A stretch of DNA of 64,000 nucleotides from an uncultured Lachnospiraceae bacterium. GTDB taxonomy: Bacteria; Bacillota; Clostridia; Lachnospirales; Lachnospiraceae. The notes beneath the pieces were generated by a model. That model saw only the letters and a program-made list of their open reading frames with translations, searched no databases and was not told the DNA's origin. The translations under genes were made by a program, and so were the position numbers. Shown piece after piece: positions 62,011 to 64,000 of this stretch. The stretch spans positions 1 through 64,000 of the forward strand of contig CATKXR010000001.1 of NCBI GenBank assembly GCA_949840805.1, given 5' to 3'. The stretch's first letter is position 1; the number at the start of each line of letters is the position of its first letter.

Positions 62011-62673
62011 TCAGAATTTCAGCTCCCTGATATTCTTCAATGTTTCTCCATAAGGCCTTCCTCTCCCAAACAGCAAGGTGGTTCCCAGGACAAACCCCTT
62101 TACTCCTTTCGGCGCATATTCTAAAATCTTATCTGAGCTGCAGGCTCCATCCCAGTAAATTTCAAAATCCATATCCTCCTTTATGGACAAAAGCTTTGTT
62201 ATCTTCTTTCCTACATAAGGCAGATACATCTGTCCTGCATTTCCCGGATTGACTGACATCACCAACACTTTTTTGACAATACGCAGCATTTCCATCACGG
62301 TCTCCACACTGGTTCCCGGATTGATGGCAATCCCCGGAACCATCCCTGCATTGATGATTTTTTGTAAAGTGGTGGAGGGATGGTATTCCGCCTCAGGATG
62401 AATATACACGGTATCCCCTTTCCGTAAACTCCCAAGAAACAAATGAATACAGTTATTGGGATGCTCGATCATCAGATGCACGTCCAAAGGTGCTTTGGAC
62501 GCCCCTGCTATATAACGCATATCGTTTAAGGACATGGCGAAATTCGGAACATAACGCCCGTCCATAATATCGATATGGAAAGAGTCGATGCCGCCTTCTT
62601 CCAGATCATTCACTTCCTTCTCCAGATTGCCGTAATTAGCGCACATCATGGAGGCTGTCAATTCAAATTCCAT
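62011..62673 (-). CDS. Ribulose-phosphate 3-epimerase-like protein
   Basis: The 220-aa TIM barrel matches ribulose-phosphate 3-epimerase and related hexulose-phosphate epimerases. HIDIMDG and LDVHLM carry the catalytic Asp and metal-binding His residues; the second catalytic Asp is in WDGACS (usually VDGG). It may be a paralogue for a sugar precursor of the polysaccharide or the pentose pathway. The start at 62673 follows GAGGGGAAAAC. It sits between glycosyltransferase genes. Confidence 0.83.
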   Translation of the reverse strand: MEFELTASMMCANYGNLEKEVNDLEEGGIDSFHIDIMDGRYVPNFAMSLNDMRYIAGASKAPLDVHLMIEHPNNCIHLFLGSLRKGDTVYIHPEAEYHPSTTLQKIINAGMVPGIAINPGTSVETVMEMLRIVKKVLVMSVNPGNAGQMYLPYVGKKITKLLSIKEDMDFEIYWDGACSSDKILEYAPKGVKGFVLGTTLLFGRGRPYGETLKNIRELKF

Positions 62674-62709
62674 TTTTGTTTTCCCCTCGCTTTTCCCTTG
62701 TGGCATTTA

Positions 62710-63792
62710 TCATGTAAGCATCCGGCATCCTGTATGATATAGTTTCAAATTTTTCTGATGATACCGAAAATATAAGGTTAATAAATTTTCTCCCAGATAA
62801 CCTAAATAGCGGTCACTGCGTTCCCATCCTTTCGGTATACTCAGCTCTTCGATTCTCTGAAGGATAGGGAACAGCCATCTGCAGTAATTTGATAAAACCT
62901 GCTTTTTTGCAATGACCAGATTATAATTATACAAATACGGCTGCCCTGATATTTTTTCAAATTCTTCCATATATTCCGGCTCCGATTCCTGCAAAGCCTG
63001 CTTCATGGCTTCCCAGTCCGATTCCTTCACATATCTTATATGATGCTCCCGAATATCCGGTTCATGCAAAGTCGGAAACGGCAGCACGGCATCTATATTA
63101 TTGGCTTTCATCCGCATTAAATCTTCTCTCGTAATATCCAATACGCGCCGATAATGAAAAAGCCCGTAATACGCTGCCTTTTCTGCAGGGTCCTCCTCAT
63201 TCAGCCGGTTTTTCCACAGCCAGTAGAGAGCTGTCAGCTCGCAGTAATTCACATTTTTTTCAGAAATATGGTCCCCCGTATTATCGCAAAGATCGGCAAT
63301 ACGTTCTTCCGTCAATGACGCCCCCACCTGTAAAAACGTAATCCAGGAAGGAAAATCATAAGATTTTGTCAGGCTGCGGTCTCTGTGGAACTTTGCCATA
63401 AAGACCTTCAGTCCGGCCTCATCTCCCTCAAAGGGAGCGTCTAAACTATGTACAGAAGGAAATATTCCTGTTTTTAAAAAATATTTTTCCATTAAAGAAG
63501 AACTTCTGACAGAATCCATACAGGTATAATGGTGAAATCCATATTGTTCCAGCTTAAAAGCGATTTCCGGATGAATGTCCTCCGGCGTCCCGACCAAAAT
63601 ATAAATATTGTCCTGATTTCCCCCGCAGGCAAAAGACCCGATTTCTCTCACAGGCAGTCCGGCTAACATAGACGGGTTTTCCTGTTTCGAACTCACAAGA
63701 AAACCTTGTATAGGATATTCCGGATACAAGTTTTTGACTGCATAGTATATCCCAAGTGCAAATGACCTTGCGCCATATATCACTAAATCCAT
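62710..63792 (-). CDS. DUF4422 glycosyltransferase with N-terminal Rossmann-like domain
   Basis: The 360-aa protein has an N-terminal part of about 110 residues (MDLVIYGARSFALGI) that looks like a small nucleotide-binding domain. It is followed by a DUF4422 domain (ALYWLWKN, GLFHYRRVL), a predicted glycosyltransferase. The end GYLGENLLTLYF matches DUF4422. The start at 63792 has no strong ribosome binding site (GGAGAGG is about 15 nt away), and a TTG further upstream is possible. The neighbour at the window edge is a paralogue. Confidence 0.8.
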   Translation of the reverse strand: MDLVIYGARSFALGIYYAVKNLYPEYPIQGFLVSSKQENPSMLAGLPVREIGSFACGGNQDNIYILVGTPEDIHPEIAFKLEQYGFHHYTCMDSVRSSSLMEKYFLKTGIFPSVHSLDAPFEGDEAGLKVFMAKFHRDRSLTKSYDFPSWITFLQVGASLTEERIADLCDNTGDHISEKNVNYCELTALYWLWKNRLNEEDPAEKAAYYGLFHYRRVLDITREDLMRMKANNIDAVLPFPTLHEPDIREHHIRYVKESDWEAMKQALQESEPEYMEEFEKISGQPYLYNYNLVIAKKQVLSNYCRWLFPILQRIEELSIPKGWERSDRYLGYLGENLLTLYFRYHQKNLKLYHTGCRMLT

Positions 63793-63843
63793 TTTTCTTT
63801 CAAAATCCTCTCCGATTTGTCCCAAAACGCGCTTTTTTTGCCT

Positions 63844-64000
63844 TTAATTTTCCACAAAATGCTTTTTTGCATGGACAATCTTATACTGTTTTTCATGCTG
63901 CTTTATATAAATTGTGAATAGCCGTTCCGCCAGGAAGCCCATATACCTGTTTTGGTACGGATTTTCCTTCTTTTTACAATGTGTTTCACAGTAAGACAAG
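63844..64000 (-). CDS. DUF4422-like glycosyltransferase, 3' end (partial)
   Basis: The last 51 codons of a gene that continues past the right edge. NRYMGFLAERLFTIYIKQH matches the family C-terminus and the paralogous tail in the gene at 62710-63792. It ends 52 bases before that gene's start. Confidence 0.65.
   Translation of the reverse strand, partial: LSYCETHCKKKENPYQNRYMGFLAERLFTIYIKQHEKQYKIVHAKKHFVEN

Overview
The window looks like a chromosomal segment of a Gram-positive anaerobe of the class Clostridia, most likely a gut Lachnospiraceae (Clostridium XIVa-type) bacterium. This rests on gene content and on strong AGGAGG-type ribosome binding sites. Markers include RecU, DUF6465, DUF6145 and DUF1576 proteins, a dnaE-pfkA pair, clpS-clpA, VanZ and UraA. 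The genus cannot be fixed from the sequence alone. Most genes are on the minus strand.

Layout. 1-8.1 kb: housekeeping genes (S11 D,D-carboxypeptidase, DNA polymerase IV, a DUF1576 membrane protein, an RsmF-like rRNA methyltransferase, a HerA-like ATPase). 8.2-13.5 kb: a long hairpin repeat, a DUF6465 protein, azlCD, a zinc dehydrogenase, and a soluble chemoreceptor paired with a FIST sensor. 13.8-19 kb: a PurF-like protein without the glutaminase cysteine, VanZ, and an operon of a membrane chemoreceptor and a nucleobase permease. 19-24.5 kb: recU, clpA, clpS, an S51 peptidase and a zinc-type macrodomain hydrolase. 24.8-30.1 kb: a peptide/amino-acid cluster (M20 amidohydrolase, YfcC transporter, PepT-like peptidase) with a divergent PucR/CdaR-type regulator. 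30.2-35.8 kb: an ISL3 relic, then an enolase-superfamily dehydratase, a UlaG-like metallo-hydrolase and an SLC13-type permease, with a divergent AraC regulator and repeated operator-like sites. 35.8-41.7 kb: an AAA/PD-(D/E)XK protein with a DUF4240-like partner, DUF2975, an AEC transporter, dusB and DUF6145. 41.8-46.5 kb: pfkA and dnaE.

46.7-56.7 kb is a ten-gene sugar-acid catabolic cluster read in one direction: GntR/FadR regulator, TRAP transporter (DctP, DctQ, DctM), IolB/KduI-like isomerase, GldA-like dehydrogenase, ManD/RspA-type dehydratase, KduD-like dehydrogenase and IlvD/Edd dehydratase, closed by an intrinsic terminator. A promoter overlapped by a 15-bp perfect inverted repeat lies in front of dctP. 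57.2-64 kb: a tRNA-Ala(GGC), a truncated AAA/nuclease gene, and a surface-polysaccharide locus (CapF, CapE, a GT2 glycosyltransferase, a ribulose-phosphate-3-epimerase paralogue and two DUF4422 glycosyltransferases, the last cut by the window edge).

Two intergenic repeat families are visible. One is a 92-bp palindromic element with two full copies and one half copy. The other is a 158-bp hairpin element present once. I found no CRISPR array, rRNA or intact mobile element. The best leads are the PurF-like protein without glutaminase residues, the two sugar-acid clusters with visible operators, the nucleobase-permease/chemoreceptor pair, the FIST/soluble-MCP pair with a structured leader, and the PepT-like gene with an altered active site and no start codon after its best Shine-Dalgarno.
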